A stretch of DNA of 64,000 bases from Coniochaeta sp. PMI_546 (lineage: Eukaryota > Ascomycota > Sordariomycetes > Coniochaetales > Coniochaetaceae), in assembly GCA_021432605.1 (NCBI GenBank), contig MU271148.1, positions 813,362-877,361 on the forward strand, in the 5' to 3' direction. Shown here one piece after another: positions 48,600 to 60,968 of this stretch (positions within the stretch are counted from its first letter, which is position 1; each line of letters begins with the position of its first letter). Both the position numbers and the translations under genes were made by a program. The notes beneath the pieces are model-generated. The model worked only from the letters and a program-made list of their open reading frames with translations, was not told the DNA's origin and did no database searches.

Positions 48600-50062
48600 A
48601 TGCGTCATTCGCCAGAGACCACTGACGAGTCAGACTCGTCTTCGGACTGCTGCACTTGCAGCGAGGATGAGCACGAGACAGATTTCAGCAGCCGGGCCAC
48701 CAGCCCTGATGACGATTTCGACATCGGCGAAGACGTGCTCGCGCGGCGCAAACGCCAGATTGTTGATGGCAGCATGCTTTTGTTCAGGTTGGCAGTGTAC
48801 CATTGGTTTGCTGAGGTCTGGGGTGTGACTACCCATGCCGGCGAAGGAGGCCGCGGCACCAAGCGGTCTGCGGACAAGATATCCGGGCGTCAGTCCGCAA
48901 GTCAGTCGCCGACGGGCGGAAAGAAGAGGTCGCTTCGCAGCGATGAAGGAGATGGGGTGGGTGGAGGGGATGACAGCGATCAGGAAGGAGAGGGGAAGTT
49001 TGGCAAGAAGAAGAACAAGCCGGATCCTAGGTTTGCCTGCCCGTACTATAAGCATGATCCCGTGAAGTACCGGACACACAGGACATGCCTTGGGCCAGGT
49101 TTCATTACCGTGCATCGAGTGAAGTGAGCCGCTACCCACTGTTCCTCTTTGTTCTTACTGGTCGGGGTTGACTGACCTTTCTACAGGGAGCATCTCATCC
49201 GGAAACATTTGATACCGACATACACCTGTCTTGAGTGCAATGAAAATTGCGGCACCATGGCTCGGCTCACGGACCACTTGCGATCACCGGCCAATTGCTC
49301 CAAGCAGAAACACAGTCTACCCGACGGAATCGATGACGCGAAACTGAAGCTGCTCAAGGCTCGGCACAAAGGCCAGATGACTGAGAGGCAAAAGTGGGAG
49401 CGGATGTACCACATTCTGTTCCCAGATGATGATCGTTTGCCGACTCCGTGTATGCCAAGAGCCCCAGATTCCCATAATGTACACGTATTGACCATCCCAT
49501 AGATTACGACGTCGAGGCAGAAGCCGAATTTTCCGATGCGTATCACCTACCCGAGGAGATGTCGCGGGTCGCGCGGTACATCAGGCTCGAGGTCTTCCCC
49601 CGGGCTAGGCGCGAGCTCGAGCGCGAAGTCGACCGTGAACTCGAGGGTGTCAGCGAGCGCGTCAGGAACAAGGCCATCGAAATGTATGAGGGGGCCATAT
49701 TCAAGGTTATGCGCGTCTCCCAATACGGCCGCCAGCAGGGACAGCTCTCATCGCTGCCCTCGAGCCCAAAGACCGATTCTGGCGTGGCTACCCCTGAGCC
49801 GGTTGAGAACTGCGCGCAACCGGTTCTGGATTTCCCTAATCTGCCGCAGAACACTTTGGAGAACTCTTTTTTCAACAATTATGACTTCTTTTCCTTTCCG
49901 GGGCCTGAAACCTTCCCCCAAGATCTTCCCGGCATATTTGCGGCGCGTCTTGATGATGACGACGGGTGCGCGTCGGCTAGCAATCGCGATTCAGCTTACG
50001 AGACGGTGAGAGATGACTGCTCGGTAGGATTGCTGCTTGATTTGCCGTCACTTGGCTTCTGA
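48600..50062 (+). CDS. Zinc-finger-like nuclear protein of a fungal-specific family
   Basis: Three exons: 48600-49123, 49187-49449 and 49503-50062. The introns are 63 and 53 nt; the joins restore HRVKEHLIRKH and PTPYYDVEAE, giving 448 residues. The N-terminus is acidic and Ser-rich, then basic (KRSADK, GKKRSL), compatible with a nuclear protein. Residues about 145-182 form an unusual C2H2-like unit, starting FACPYYKHDP, with a second Cys in HRTCLGPGF and His in VKEHLIRKH. A second Cys/His cluster follows (YTCLECNENC ... HLRSPANC). The centre has a charged helical stretch with RARRELEREVDREL. This atypical finger is common in filamentous ascomycetes, and DNA or RNA binding is an inference. The start may be earlier: the frame at 48189-48446 can be spliced in phase 0 (GTATGA..GAGCAG) to add 102 residues. 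Confidence 0.82.
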
Positions 50063-50318
50063 TCTTTCTTGTACTTTTGGCAATGCTGGCTCTCTTTGCC
50101 TTTCCCCCCCCCCCAATTCATCCTACCGATTTCTCTTGGTACGCTGGAAATCACGGTTGGAGGGCTTCACCACACCTTCAGATTGTCAAGACTTTGAGCA
50201 GATCCAACACCCCAGCTAGTAATGTACTTGTTCGTGGACCTGCGGTCATGTGTAATTTCGACTAATCATTTTGATTATATGACTACTTTGTCCTCTCCCA
50301 CTCTTAAAATGTGCACTA
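50063..50318. other. Short convergent gap with a poly-C tract
   Basis: 256 bp between two 3' ends. It contains an 11-nt C run at 50104-50114, the longest C homopolymer I saw in the window. Confidence 0.5.
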
Positions 50319-52260
50319 TCACCAATCATCACCTTCACTCCCACCACCCTCGGTCTCAGGGTCCCAATCCTTCTCCACCTTCCACGCGTTCTCAGCCCTG
50401 AGCCCGATCTGAGCGATATCGCACCCCCTATGGCCCCATTTCTCGGCGAACACGCTCCGGCCAGTATCAATCATCATCCGCAACCCGATCTCGAAGCCCT
50501 CCGGGTCTCGGTAGAATGGCTCGCCCTGACCGCCGGTCTGCCGCAGCTGCCACATGTTCCGCCAGCCGCCTCCATCCGTGTACTTGACATTCTCCATGCG
50601 CCGGCCGAGTTCGACTAGGTGCTCCCACGTTTCGCCTTGCTTATCGACTTGCTTTTGGCGCATCTCACTGTTCTTGTTGTAGCCGGTCGTCCCTGTCTTC
50701 GTGTTGGTAGTTTTGAGTTGCTTGCCCATGATCTTCTGCCCATTCATCGTTACGCTCTCCTCACTATGTGGATGTTCTTGATCTCTTTCTATCTCTAGAC
50801 CGGGATCTCCCTGGAACGAAGCGTATATCCCTGGGATTCTCAGCAGTGCACCAACATCGTCAAGCACCGAAGCCACGTCCAGAATGATGCCAATCTTCGT
50901 CTCTCCCTGCCAATATCCAGCCCACATCAGCCGATCATACATGTCGCAGTCCGTCGCATAGTAAGGGATGTGTGTGTCCCAACCACCCACATCCAGTATG
51001 GCGTCCCGACTCACGAGGGTCAGATGGTCATAGGCGAAGAAGTGGTTGGCCCACTTGGGCACGCCTGCTTGCCGGAGGTACGATAGGACTGCGGACGCGT
51101 GGGCGTGGAGATTGTCTTCTTGTCTGGTGGAGTTCCCGGGAGAGAAGACGAGCAGGTCCTGATGCGACCAGAAGTACTCGGTCCAGTTGCGCTCCAAGGC
51201 CGTCCTAGAGAATACCGTGTCAGTCTCTGTATTGCGTGTGATGTTTCTATTCGAGTTCTTACCAGGCATAGAAATTCTGCAGCTGTGCGAAAGTAAGGAG
51301 AGTTGGCGCCTAGAGACATTAATCATCAATTAGTCCTCTATCCCTGTGATCCGCCTGTTTAGGGTGCATTGCTTTACACAAACCAAGACGACTCACCACA
51401 ATGACACCGACACCCAACATGCTCAACTGCGTATGGTTCAGATAGAACGGATTCTGCAGCCCTAGCCTCCCGTCCCGATTCGCGTACATAACTCCTGTGT
51501 TCTCGACAACCCAAATCTCCTGCGCCGGCCACCCGGCCGCTAGGTAGCTGACCACGCACTGCAGCAGCTGGGGCCAGTTCCGCGTGAATCCGATGAACAG
51601 ATGAGTTTTGGGTCCATTTCTCTGCTTGCTCTCCTTACCAGCCAGGTTGAGCTCCGCTAATGAAGGGGGCGGGTTTCGGCTCAGCAAGGGGAAGGGGTCT
51701 GGTATGTCGTGCTCGTGGCTGTGGGCGGAGGCGGGCTGCTTCTTGCGTGCTGGTCTTGGTCGTGGGACATAGTCTGACGGCTTCCAGCTGTTGAATTGGT
51801 GCTCTAAGGGATCAGAGAACCCAGGTGTGCCTGGTAGATGCACGCCTGGAGGGGGAGGAGGTGGTTTCGGTGGTTGCTTTTCCACAGGCGATGTCCTCTT
51901 AGCACCTTGATCGGAATGGATGATATCGGCTTGCTCGCTTGCAGCCTGTAAATCCTGAGACCTAGATCCTCTTGTACTCGCGCCAGATCCATACTTCGGG
52001 GGTCTTCCGTTTCTGGTCTTGTGTTTCTTCGACAGAGGCGGCGCCGGCATCCGCGCTCTCGGTCGCTCTGGCTCCTCGAAGCTTGGGACATCATTCCTGT
52101 CGCTATTCTGTGACCATCTGACCACGGATGCTGCGGACAGCGAGAAAGAAGAGGATCTGATAGTCGAGACGGGGCGGGACGAGAAGTAATAGAGGCCCGT
52201 CAGAAAAGCTGCCAGGGCGATGAGCCGGCCATAGCGACTTCGCAAGCGGATGAGGGCCAT
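50319..52260 (-). CDS. Type II membrane glycosyltransferase-like protein
   Basis: Three exons: 52260-51397, 51309-51263 and 51204-50319. The introns are 87 and 58 nt; the 47-nt middle exon adds APTLLTFAQLQNFYAW, with phases 0 and 2 matching, giving 598 residues. Residues 12-27 (RLIALAAFLTGLYYF) form a single N-terminal signal anchor. A Pro-rich stem follows, then a globular part beginning HLFIGFTRNWPQLLQCVV and EIWVVENTG. This resembles the nucleotide-sugar end of a GT-A fold. LVSRDAILDVGGWD and YYATDCDMYDRL contain Asp-rich motifs like the DxD metal site. Predicted location is Golgi lumen, acting in protein or lipid glycosylation; the sugar and family are not identified. The C-terminal end is acidic and glycine-rich. 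It is convergent with the zinc-finger-like gene. Confidence 0.82.
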
Positions 52261-53316
52261 CTCCTGGAGAAGAAGTACAAGTAAAAGAATCTTAGTGGTT
52301 AGATCATCATTTCTACATCGCCAAGGCGATCAAGAAGTTCCACGGCTCTCAAGAGGTAGCCGCATTCAGTGAGTATTATTCCAGGCTGTCGTCATCTTGG
52401 TGTAAGAACATCTTGACAGTAACCCAGAAAACCCAGCAGCGAGCATTAGCAGTGCAACCAAGAGCTCAACCGTTTGATCCAACGCCAAGACCTAGCCCAT
52501 CTCGACCCGTGGTGTGAACAGGCTGAACATCTGTTTATCACGAACCCGACATTCGATATTTGGCCAGCGGATATATTATGCCTCCTTTGAGCCGCCTCTG
52601 CAACCAGGCTATCGCCCTTGATAAGCCAGGTTATTTCACCTGCAGCTCGCTGTCCATTCCATCGAAGACATTTATCCGGACCCAGAGACACTGGGAGTGA
52701 TCAAGACCAAACCACACCATCGCATTATCCGGACTGGGAGCACCACTGGGGTTGCACTCATCCACTAAACAAGCTCTCGGAGTCTCTTCTCAACTCCTAT
52801 TTCTAGCACCAGGTCGCAGATCAGCTAAATTAAAACATCCAGTATATATGCACGTGCTTTATCATTCTTATGAAGAACCCTGCCAACCAATGTGGAATCT
52901 GTCTCCTCCGCAAGGTCAGGCAGCTTTATAGTACAAGAAGTCTACTGTACATACAAAAGGAAGAAAGCCAAAGATGTGCAAGAAGAGAGCCACACCCCCC
53001 CAATGTCTGATGGTCTGTAAATGAAGCCCTTACCCCGGAAATCCAGTACATCTCGCGCAAGAAAAAGAAAACGGGAGCATGCTTTTCGCGCGGCGGCCGA
53101 TAAAAGGGGTATCCAGAGCGCGCAGCAGTCATGTCGCCAAAGAGGGACAAGCAGTAACGGCAGCGCACAAAAAAAATAAAGGCACATAGCAAAAAGAAAA
53201 ACTTCCCGATAGTGTATCCCAGAAGTCTTCCAAGCGAAATAGAGTCCCTGCAGATCATGTTTTCCACACAATGCAGATGGGGTTATGCTTGATAGCTGTA
53301 GTCCCATGAAGTATCC
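52261..53316. other. Promoter of the glycosyltransferase and DOCK 3' region
   Basis: About 1.05 kb. It contains the upstream region of the glycosyltransferase gene and the probable 3' untranslated region of the DOCK gene. AT-rich segments lie near 52,820-52,870 and 53,160-53,210. Confidence 0.5.
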
Positions 53317-56300
53317 TTACTCCTCATCAAGACTGCCCATGAGTCCGCTCCCCTTACTGCTCTTCTTCCCAAGCTTGAGCATGCTCAACCTCTTCCTCAC
53401 GTTACCAACCTTGCGCGCCCCACCAGCCTGGTCGGCAGCCGCATCCTTCATAGTGGAGTTGCTATTCTCCTTACTGGACAGTGTCCGGCTGATGTCCGAG
53501 CTTTTTCTCCTCCCAGATGCGCTCTTGGGTGGAACGGCAGATTCGACGATCCACTCTTGGTGCTTGCTAGCCGTGTTAAGATTCTCGACCTTGGGTTCAG
53601 CGGGCGCAGCGCTACTGTTGCTCCGGAAGAAGCTGAGCCTGTTCGGGTTGTCTTTGCCGCGACTGTGGCCGCTAGTAGCCGATTCCGCGTCACCGTTGAC
53701 TTGGTGGTCGCCGTTGGTCTGCGGTATAGGTGGCGGCGGCGGATGTTGTTGCTGTGTGGCCTGGTCCTTCTTGCGACCTCCTAAGAAACTGAGACGTGCA
53801 CCGCGGCCTTGGCGGAGTTGGACTGGTTGTACGACCGACACCTCCTCGCCGGGAGCGGTGCCGTTTGGCTTGGGGCCGGACAAGGGCTGTTGCTGGAGGG
53901 TAGGTGTGTTAACTGTTGACGGGGGTGAGCGCGGCCATGTTGGTGATGGCGTGATGTTCGGCGACCGGATGGGCTGCGGTGGAGTAAAGGCTGCGATTTC
54001 TGGTGCGTAGGTGCTCTCAAAGTCTGAATGGCGGTTAGTCAGGGCCTATCAACAACTTATGTATCCGGCTGGAGCAGACTTACACTTCTGAAGTTCCTCG
54101 ACGTGGCGGGTGAGAGATGGACTGTTAACCTTCGAGAAACTTGCGAGACACCTCTTGATCATGATGGCGTGGTCGATCAAAGCCATCTTGATAGCATTCT
54201 CCTGCGCATCCAATTCGACTGATTGAACTTCTTCCAGATCCTCCTCCTCGTCTTCACCTCCACCGTGCGACGGAGCTTTAGGTAAAAGCTGCCGGTATAT
54301 CGCAACGCTGTTCTCCGAGTCAGGGTTAACGCTGATTCTAACAGCATCCACCAGTACTTGAATGACTTCATCGTTGCCATCTCCGTCAGCAATCCTCTTC
54401 TCGACGGCAGTCATCTCGGCCGTCTTGCGAATGATGCGCTCCAGAGCCGTCTCTTTGGCGGAGAGCCTGACCTCGTGGATGGAGACGATCTCGCTACGGC
54501 GCAATATGGTTGGGAATTGCTCGGCTGTTGTGTACACCGTCTTTTCGGCGTAGTGCTCCGTGACAGGCCCGCTCGTGTTACGCTTCCGTGTGACCGAGAA
54601 CGTCTGTGGGTGGGTTGACAGCACATACTCACGCATAGCCAGGGGCACACGGGCCCGCTGGAAGACGTGATGGCCGAGGTTACGATGAGGACTGAGCGCC
54701 GAAATCACCAAAAACTGCCCTTCCACATCGTCGATGTGCTCGCTTGTGACAATTTGAGCGGCTGGATACTGCTCTTGCATGCGGTCCGTAAAGGCCGATG
54801 TCCTCTCAGCGGGCAAGCCTTCGAAAACAAATTCCTTGTCGCGGAGACTGGTAGGGAACCCAAGGCCTTTGTAAACCACCTTGAAGTACTTGGGAACCAG
54901 TTTGTCGCTCTTGGCAAGTGTCTCATATATGGTAGCAATCGCACGCTCGGTCCTAGCAAGCTTTGCGAAATCATATACGTTGGTTTCGTATTGGACCTGC
55001 AGCTCCTTGTAGGCATCTAGGGCGCTGGTCCAGGCTTCGCCATCTTCAAAGTGTTTGATCATCTCGAAGTAGACCTTTTCCTTGCGATCAAAATGCGACT
55101 GCGGAGGGAAGACCGGGTCCGACAGGGCTGGCGTTATTTTTATGGGATCCCAGTCGTACAAGTCTGCGTGCAGACGTAGAGCAAGACCAGCTTCCGTATG
55201 GTTCCTTGCATCAGCCTGCAAAGCCGCCAGCTGGTGAACATAGCGGACAAATATCTCCTCCTTCTGCATGTCTCGCAAAAACTCCATGAGTCTCAGGCGA
55301 TGGATCAGATGTGTAGCTTCTCCCGCCCCATCGCCACTGTGAACAGCAACGAGCAGATCTAAGAACTCGTCCACCGTAGCCATCAGATCCCGCAAAGCAG
55401 CATATAGAGGCTCGTCCCGAATTTTTGCCAGGGACTCGAATCGCCCGAGCAGTTCATTCACGAACAGCTTCTGGAGTATGCTTTCCGTGATAGGTTTCGA
55501 CTTGAAATATACGTCCAGACAGTCAATCATCTCGGTCTGAATCACCGAAAGATCTTCGCTCAACGTCCATTCGCTGACGATCATGGTCTGTAGTACTTCC
55601 ACCGCCATTCTCCTCAGACCCTCATGAACGCTGAGGCAGAGTTCGACGATAGGACCGACCAATGTCGGCACATATTGCACCTGGTATCCGCCCATCTTGG
55701 TAAGTCCGTACCGCTGGCGCTCGTCAGCACTCGTCTCCCACCCAATTGCCTCCCACGTTCTTCGGAGCAGCTCGGCGCCATCTTCTCTAACATCGCCCGC
55801 GATCTTCCAGACAGCTCTCCGTTTCTGCTCGGGGAACGTTTCCAAGGCAAGTGACGGGCTTCCGACAAGCTTCAACAAAGTGCTGAAGAACATCTTCCAC
55901 AGATCGGTATTAAAGTTCTCCGCCTCATCCGGGTGAGGCAAGAAAGAATCCAACAGAATAGTCTCAGCGAGGTATTTCAGTGTCCGCATGGTCGACTTAT
56001 GGTGGAAGATATGCACGCTAAGCCAGCTCGGGGGAAAGGCCTCGCCTTCCAAGATACTCATATGAACACGAAGGGTGTTTTCTACAATGACACTAATGTC
56101 ATCATCTGCAAGCTCCAGCTGCATCCCGGTCGGTGAGTTTGACAAGGCTGACAGTACGGCAGAGAGCTCAACCAGAGCCTCGTCGAAGGCAACCTCGTCT
56201 GCCGTGGATTTGGTTGGAAAGGGGTACGCCGTAGGAAAGAGCAGCGAAAGTCGATTTTTCGGCTTCAACGGGAGTGCCTGGATGGCGAGGTAAGACTCGA

Positions 56301-59300
56301 TGATCTTGGGTATATGGTCCGGTATCTCAGAGCCCAGATGGTCGACCTGGCTCGCCAATATCGAGCAGCAGAGTCGGACCTGCTCCTTCCACTGCTCTGT
56401 GACCTGTTCCGGGGTGCCCCAGTGCGGAGCGATCCATCTCACCGTATTCGCGCTCAAAGCAGACCGCTGCTCGGGGTGTGAGAATATCTCTAGCTTCGAA
56501 TAGTTGATGATAAGAACAAGTTTATACAAGATCAACTTGCCCTTGACATTGGAGCAAGAATCCACAAAGTCAATGGCAATGTGAAGGATCTCTTCCGTCG
56601 TCAGTAAACCAGCAAGTTCGGGCAACCACGTGTGAAAGTGCTGCACTGCCAAAGTCTGGCTACCGACAAGAACCGGCGAGGTATTGCGCATCATGGAGTC
56701 AAGAGCTTTGAAAATGCTCCTTAAATGCCGAGTAAAGCCAGCTCCAGCTGTGGAGCCTGTTATGCCGATGCCAGCTTCCTTGGCCTTTTGCTGTCCTCTT
56801 GCATGCGTGATGAACTTCAAAATATGCCGGACGACCTTGAACGTCGCTCTTAGCTTTCTCGCCGTTTCCGGTTCGCTGGGATTCGAGAGAAGACGGGTGA
56901 ACGACCGTACTAAACAAGGCGTCGCGTAGGGATAGTTGAATTTGTTCTCGGCGTACTGGTCGACTAGCGGCGCGAGGTTGAACCGCCGATCATGAACAAT
57001 GTCCAAGACTCTGACCAGCGCGGTGAACACAAGATCTTCGTATTCGTCGTTGCCTTGATATTCGACCAAAATCCCAAACAGCGAGTCGAGAACATCGTTC
57101 AACAGCTTGACCACCTCGATTTCAGCCACGAAAATGAACTGCTTCAGAAGATCAGGAATCTCCTCCTTAGGAGATTCCTTCCACTTCAGCAATCCAAGGA
57201 CGACTCTGTCTTGGGAGAAACGCGTACTGCAGAGGTACGTCTCGACGCGCAGCATCGCCAGAGGACCGGTAACATCAGCTTGGTGCTCGACCTTGCCCTT
57301 CGCCGTCCAAGGCAAGGTGAGATAGCCACCTCTGCCCTGGGCATTCTGCTGTGGTGTTGCCGTGTTCTCGTCGATCTTGTAAAAAAGAAGTCCATGCGTA
57401 CCATCTCTAATGAAGGCTTGTTCGTCCCAAAGTGGCAGGTACGCGACGGCGAAAGGATGATTTGGCAGGTCGGAGATATGAAACACGAGATGGCTTCCGT
57501 GAACGTCCTGGGGGGCTATCAAGAGTCTTATGGTCTGCCGCCATGGCTCGCCTCTTTCTGCTGCTACGGTCTTCCAACTGCTGACGGCCTCAGTGTTAGA
57601 GGAGGCATATATGCAATTATCTACGCGCTCGCCCGTCGACTTCCGAACCTCAAGAGTGACCTGAAGATTGTTGCCGTGGAGCGAACTCGGCAAGGAACCA
57701 GGGCTCGAGCCAAACCTAGACAGCAAAGTCTGCCGTGATAAAATGGCTTCATCAATGGTGACGTAAATATCGGATCTTGGTTTCGTAGGCGCTCCGGCGA
57801 AACCAATCTTGTTTGTCTTGCAGATTCCAGATAAAATAGTCGGTGTGGCCTTGATGAGGAGGTCGGCGTCGGGGTTATTAAACGCTCTCAGGTGTATCTG
57901 GAGGCGCTCGGCTCTCCTAGACTTTTCATATTGACCAGTCCGAGAATCGACCAGATCTCGTAGAACCGGATCCCATTCGTCGCCGCCGTCATTTTTCTCC
58001 GACGTCAGCCTCGACGTAGGTGACCATATGCTCACAAGGTGCTCAACATCTTCATCATGCTTCATGATGGAGTTGAGTCTCAGCACACCGACGCCGACTG
58101 TCCGTTCGGCAGTCATCGTGGCTCCCTGGGCTTCTATGGATTCTCGAGGGACTTTAGAACCTGCCGTACCGGGCGGATAGCCTTCGCTTGTCTTGGGAGC
58201 ACCTGATGTCGGTGGTCGTTGTTCTGTATCTTCTTCTAATGAGTCAAGCTTCGGATTTCCCCTAGAAAAGGCCTGTCGCGTACTCTTGCCGGCCCACATC
58301 AAGCTCCTACGCATTGATTTGTTGCCGGCGCTTAACGGTGGTTTTGAAGACTTCTTCGAGAAAGACGTCATGTTCTGGGTCATTGAGCCTGACCTTGAGC
58401 CCGGGGCAGCGGCGACAATTTGTTGCTGTGCACGGACTTTGATCACCAGGAAGATTTCTGAAGATGATGGTCCATCCCCGATATCAGCAGCCGTCAGATC
58501 GGCAAACAAGGTCCGAATCTGCGTGCTTCTTGCAAGATTGCCCATCTGACCGCCAGCTGGTACCTCGACAATGTAGCTCTCAGAAAGAGGTGTGATGTTG
58601 CCGCCGCCCTGTTTACTTGCAAGGTACAAGACCAACGTCGTAGGTTCTGACGAGGCACCTGCGAATCCCTTCACGTCGACTAACAGATGGTGTAACGCCG
58701 TCAGCTCGACCACTGCCGTTGGTGGCTCGTCGAGGAGACTCATGGTGGATTGTAGCTTGGTGATCTCGACAACCGAATCATCCCCTGTCAGGACCTGTCC
58801 GCGTGCTGATGGATCACGCACGATGACCTCTCCGCCGCAGAGCTTGTTCACACGCACAAGATCCCAAACCGTCTTCTCGCGCAATAGTTCGTATTCGTGC
58901 GTTGTAAGTACGTTGTGTAGGAATTGCTGCCTGGCCATATTCAGAGTGGTGACGAGTTGCCATAGCTTGTCAAGTTTGCCATACTGCCGTGAGAGGAGCA
59001 GCTCATGCAGATTCGTTGAATGCCATTCTCGTAGACATGAGGCAATCTCGTCTATCAGTGGTTCGGAGGCGGAGGTCGGTGTTTCGTCGCCGATCTTGAG
59101 CATAGGTACCGGAGCCGGAGGCCGTGGTTCGCCGGGCTCGCGCTTGACTGGAACGGAGAGCCGACCGTGAGGCGCACTGCTTACGTCCGATTCCCGTTTT
59201 ATCTTCTTGGCTTTGCTGTCTCCTAGGCCGACGATGGAAATCTCTGGTCCTTTTAGCTTGTCTCTTCGCCTCGCCTTCCTGTCGCTTGCCAGCCCACTCT

Positions 59301-59652
59301 TCGCCGAGTCGCTCCCAACATGCTGGATTTCTGACGATTCGAATGTACCATCTTCGCTCTCGAAGTCGTCGGTTCCATCACTCTCGCCGAGTACCTCTCT
59401 AATTTCTACGCAGCTGCGAGGGAAAATGCCGCTGAACACTCTGGCTTCAAGTGTCTGTCCTTTGACACTGGTAAGACCAGCAAGCAAACTCGGTGGGGCA
59501 ACAAGATACCCGCGTAGCCAATTCCCATCTGGGGTTTCCTCAATGATATAGAGCTCGTCACCAATCTCGAGCGGTAGGTCGGCGGGGCTCGAGGGCGTGA
59601 ATGGATAGCTCGCAACGGCGAAGGCGATTCGAGGCAGTGGTTGCCAAGGCAT
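53317..59652 (-). CDS. DCK1: DOCK-family guanine nucleotide exchange factor
   Basis: Two exons, 59652-54084 and 54023-53317. The 60-nt intron (GTAAGT..ATTCAG) restores KYFESTYAPE and gives 2091 residues. An N-terminal SH3 domain spans about 8-90 (AFAVASYPF, GDELYIIEE, GIFPRSCVEI). A DHR-1/C2 domain covers about 625-770, including SDIYVTIDEAIL and PFAVAYLPLWDE. A long helical scaffold follows. The DHR-2 exchange domain spans about 1475-1850, with LRLHADLYDWDP, KYFKVVYKGLGFP and VLSTHPQTFSV. The second exon adds a disordered Pro-rich tail with basic stretches such as NVRKRLSMLKLGKKS. DOCK proteins with an ELMO partner load GTP on Rac/Cdc42-type GTPases; the fungal one is called Dck1 in yeast. 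Without the intron the tail would look like a separate gene, but the continuous frame and good splice sites support one protein. The start agrees with SH3 position 8. Confidence 0.93.
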
Positions 59653-60555
59653 TGTGGACGGGGCGCATCAGCGTCGGACGATATGGTGATGTATCCAGCT
59701 TTCAGAACGGGTGGTCTGGGAAGCCGTGGTGCTTGGTGCCCGCTCGACGTGGTGCAGTCCGTTGGTGTCTCCTGAGCGAACGGCGGATCGCGATAGGACG
59801 CAACAGGAGAGTTAGCGACGAGCGGCCGTCCTATTCTGGCCTTCCGAGCTGGTAACTTGGGGCTGTCTCTGTCTGGTATGTCGAATTCATGAGGATTTGC
59901 GTTCACTTAGGTGTTGTGGTGGGCGATCGTTTGGAGGTGAGTCGCGGAATTATTTTGGAATTCCACCGGGCTGAGATAGACTTGCTTATTCGGCTGGCCA
60001 CAGAAAAAAAAATAGAGGTAGACCAGTGGCTTGCTGCGCAGCTGCTGTCGTGCCACCGGAGCGGTAGAATCCAGAGCAATTGACCAACACTATTTGCGAT
60101 CGTCGTTTGTGTACCGCGTGAAGCAACGCGACGGCGATTGCAGCGATTCCACTGTCGTGGACCCCTGAGGTTCCCTGTGGGTTTGCGAGAAAGCTCAAGT
60201 GGATCGTCGCTGGCGATGGAGCAAACCTAACTCGAGGTACCTGCGTCGGCTCGTTCCGTCTGGTACCTGACCTGCGGTGTCACTGATGGGGAAGTTCAAC
60301 TTGCTGCGAAGGCTCAATTCCAAAGCGATAGGCAAGGCTGTGATACGAACCAGGTCTATCTTGGAGTCCAAGCTGACCTAAGGTGTTTTGCAGGTTTTCC
60401 TACCAAGAAATTGATAATGTTGATTGCCGCGGGTCAAGGTAAAGGTACCTTCCGTCTTCCATCCAACAAATGTCTTGCCCGCTGACCGTTTGCCCGTTCG
60501 CCCAAAGAGGTCCATGCGGTGCACATCTCCCATCGTGGATTCTGATTGGCTCATT
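59653..60555. promoter_or_regulatory. DOCK promoter and leader region
   Basis: About 900 bp upstream of the DOCK start. A minus-strand frame that overlaps the start in another frame begins with GTG, not ATG, so it is unlikely to be translated. Nothing else was recognised. Confidence 0.45.
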
Positions 60556-60968
60556 TTATCTCTCGAGTTCTTTTGGTGCCTTGACATCAATGCAGATGCT
60601 GGGGGCTTGCATTTCAACAGCCTCGATCTGCTGCTGTGCGAGGAGAGTAGGACGATCCTCTCAACAACTTTCGCTCTCACCATCATTTCTCCCAGCCTTA
60701 CCATTACGGCAAATCTGCAGTAACCTTTCTTCAAACTCAATAAGCTGGCTGGTTGAAAAACCATTGGGTACCTCAGGTAGGCATGGTCCTTACCATAGTA
60801 CTTACTACATAGTAATCTCAGTGGTCGCGCATCGAATGTGCTCAGACCCCCGCCGGCCGTGATCTGCATGGTCGGCCGACGGGCATTGAGACTCGACCCA
60901 ATGGTCCGAATGTCGAGGCCATAATTATTCAACATCCTCAAAATATGGACAGCATCCTCTACTCGCAT
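60556..60968 (-). CDS. Possible small gene or remnant, exon structure unresolved
   Basis: Coding-like minus-strand pieces lie close together. From ATG 60968 one frame gives MRVEDAVHILRMLNNYGLDI and NARRPTMQITAGGGL, up to a GTAAGT donor near 60,809. Further on, another frame gives QLIEFEERLLQICRNG, then a TGA, then PTLLAQQQIEAVEMQAPSIC and a stop at 60556-60558. A 42-nt intron (GTAAGG..TTGAG) would remove the TGA, but that is short for this genome. I found no acceptor that joins the first part to the rest in phase. It may be a small gene with unusual introns or a decaying one. No family was recognised. Confidence 0.3.

Noticed and set aside
53317-53883. Separate small gene at the end of the DOCK locus
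   Set aside because: The frame begins with TTG rather than ATG and continues upstream through an in-phase splice junction into the DOCK frame, so it is the DOCK tail.
59406-59906. Upstream frame overlapping the DOCK start
   Set aside because: It begins with GTG; no ATG opens this frame in the leader, so translation is unlikely.
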